A DNA stretch of 64,000 bases from Pseudomonadota bacterium (GTDB taxonomy: Bacteria > Pseudomonadota > Alphaproteobacteria > Rhizobiales > Rhizobiaceae): contig JAEXMK010000016.1 of the NCBI GenBank assembly GCA_023444445.1, positions 1-64,000 on the forward strand, in the 5' to 3' direction. The notes beneath the pieces are model-generated. The model searched no databases. It was not told the DNA's origin and saw only the letters and a list, made by a program, of their open reading frames with translations. A program made the position numbers and the translations under genes. Of this stretch, positions 63,539 through 64,000 are shown in pieces (the stretch's first letter is position 1; each line of letters opens with the position of its first letter).

Positions 63539-64000
63539 GTGGCATCGCAGGAACGTGAAGGTAACAAGGCGCCGCAAGGCACGCCGGGCGAGGTTTTCGC
63601 AGCATTCCTGAAGCTCGGGGTCACTTCCTTCGGCGGCCCTATCGCGCATCTTGGTTATTTCCGCGACGAGCTGGTCGTGCGGCGCAAATGGATCGATGAG
63701 GTGGGGTATGCCGATCTCGTGGCGCTTTGCCAGTTTCTGCCCGGCCCGGCCTCCAGCCAGGTGGGCTTTTCGCTGGGGCTGCTCAGGGCAGGGCCGCTCG
63801 GTGCGCTGGCGGCCTGGACGGCATTTACCTTGCCTTCCGCCATTCTCCTCCTTCTCTTCGCCATGGTAGCCGCCTCCATCGAGGGGCCTATTGGCACCGG
63901 CCTCCTGCATGGGCTGAAGATCGTCGCCGTGGCCGTCGTGGCGCAGGCGGTCTGGGGCATGGCGAAAAGCCTCGCCCCGGATCGTGAGCGCGCCAGCATT
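63539..64000 (+). CDS. chrA: Chromate transporter ChrA family (partial, runs off the window)
   Basis: 154 codons are visible before the window ends. CHR-family motifs are clear: FLKLGVTSFGGPIAHLGYFRDE, FLPGPASSQVGF and the hydrophobic segments after it. It exports chromate or related anions in proton-coupled fashion. GTG at 63539 has GGAG six bases upstream; the in-frame ATG at 63527 would sit directly against the hairpin. The 3' part is missing. Confidence 0.85.
   Translation, partial: MASQEREGNKAPQGTPGEVFAAFLKLGVTSFGGPIAHLGYFRDELVVRRKWIDEVGYADLVALCQFLPGPASSQVGFSLGLLRAGPLGALAAWTAFTLPSAILLLLFAMVAASIEGPIGTGLLHGLKIVAVAVVAQAVWGMAKSLAPDRERASI

Overview
The window reads as chromosomal DNA of an Agrobacterium species (Rhizobiaceae). 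It is about 60% GC, and several proteins closely resemble A. fabrum/tumefaciens enzymes known to me: uronate dehydrogenase, galactarolactone cycloisomerase and isomerase, KdgD and hydantoin racemase. The gene density, the many ABC and TRAP importers and the rhizobial intergenic repeat agree. I see no rRNA, tRNA, IS element, phage gene or CRISPR array. All identifications come from reading the sequence; no database was searched.

Layout. 1-3.6 kb: a Gfo/Idh/MocA + aldo-keto reductase fusion and an M24 peptidase. 3.6-14.7 kb: a pectin/galacturonate island (kdgF, GntR regulator, udh, kduI, kduD, kdgD, gci, gli, TRAP transporter, GH105). Unsaturated uronates released by GH105 pass through KdgF, KduI and KduD. 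Galacturonate passes through Udh, Gli, Gci and KdgD. 14.8-19.2 kb: an acyltransferase, then small minus-strand genes including cspA and rpsU, with two related RNA-like 3' modules. 19.2-29.0 kb: a TetR-controlled sugar system of unknown substrate, with an operon of two dehydrogenases, a DUF993 protein and a TIM-barrel isomerase, and a divergent ABC importer. Near-identical dyads lie in both control regions. 29.0-29.8 kb: a DUF4160/DUF2442 gene pair.

29.8-36.0 kb: a LacI-led operon (LacI, DUF2264, 2-hydroxyacid dehydrogenase, isomerase) opposite an orphan solute-binding protein. 36.1-42.9 kb: a winged-helix regulator, GH51 arabinofuranosidase and a complete ABC importer, probably for arabino-oligosaccharides. 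43.0-47.4 kb: ugpBAEC for glycerol-3-phosphate. 47.6-53.9 kb: PhnB/VOC-like protein, soluble PAS chemoreceptor, lytic transglycosylase, lipoprotein, an unknown protein and a DnaQ-like exonuclease. 54.1-59.1 kb: a Pot-type ABC importer with hydantoin racemase. 59.2-63.5 kb: ECF sigma factor, membrane protein, periplasmic metal-sensor-like protein, DUF1800 and DUF1501. The window ends inside a chromate transporter gene.

The best candidates for undescribed biology are the TetR/DUF993 sugar system, the ECF-DUF1800-DUF1501 locus with a hairpin abutting a start codon, and the duplicated RNA-like module near cspA.
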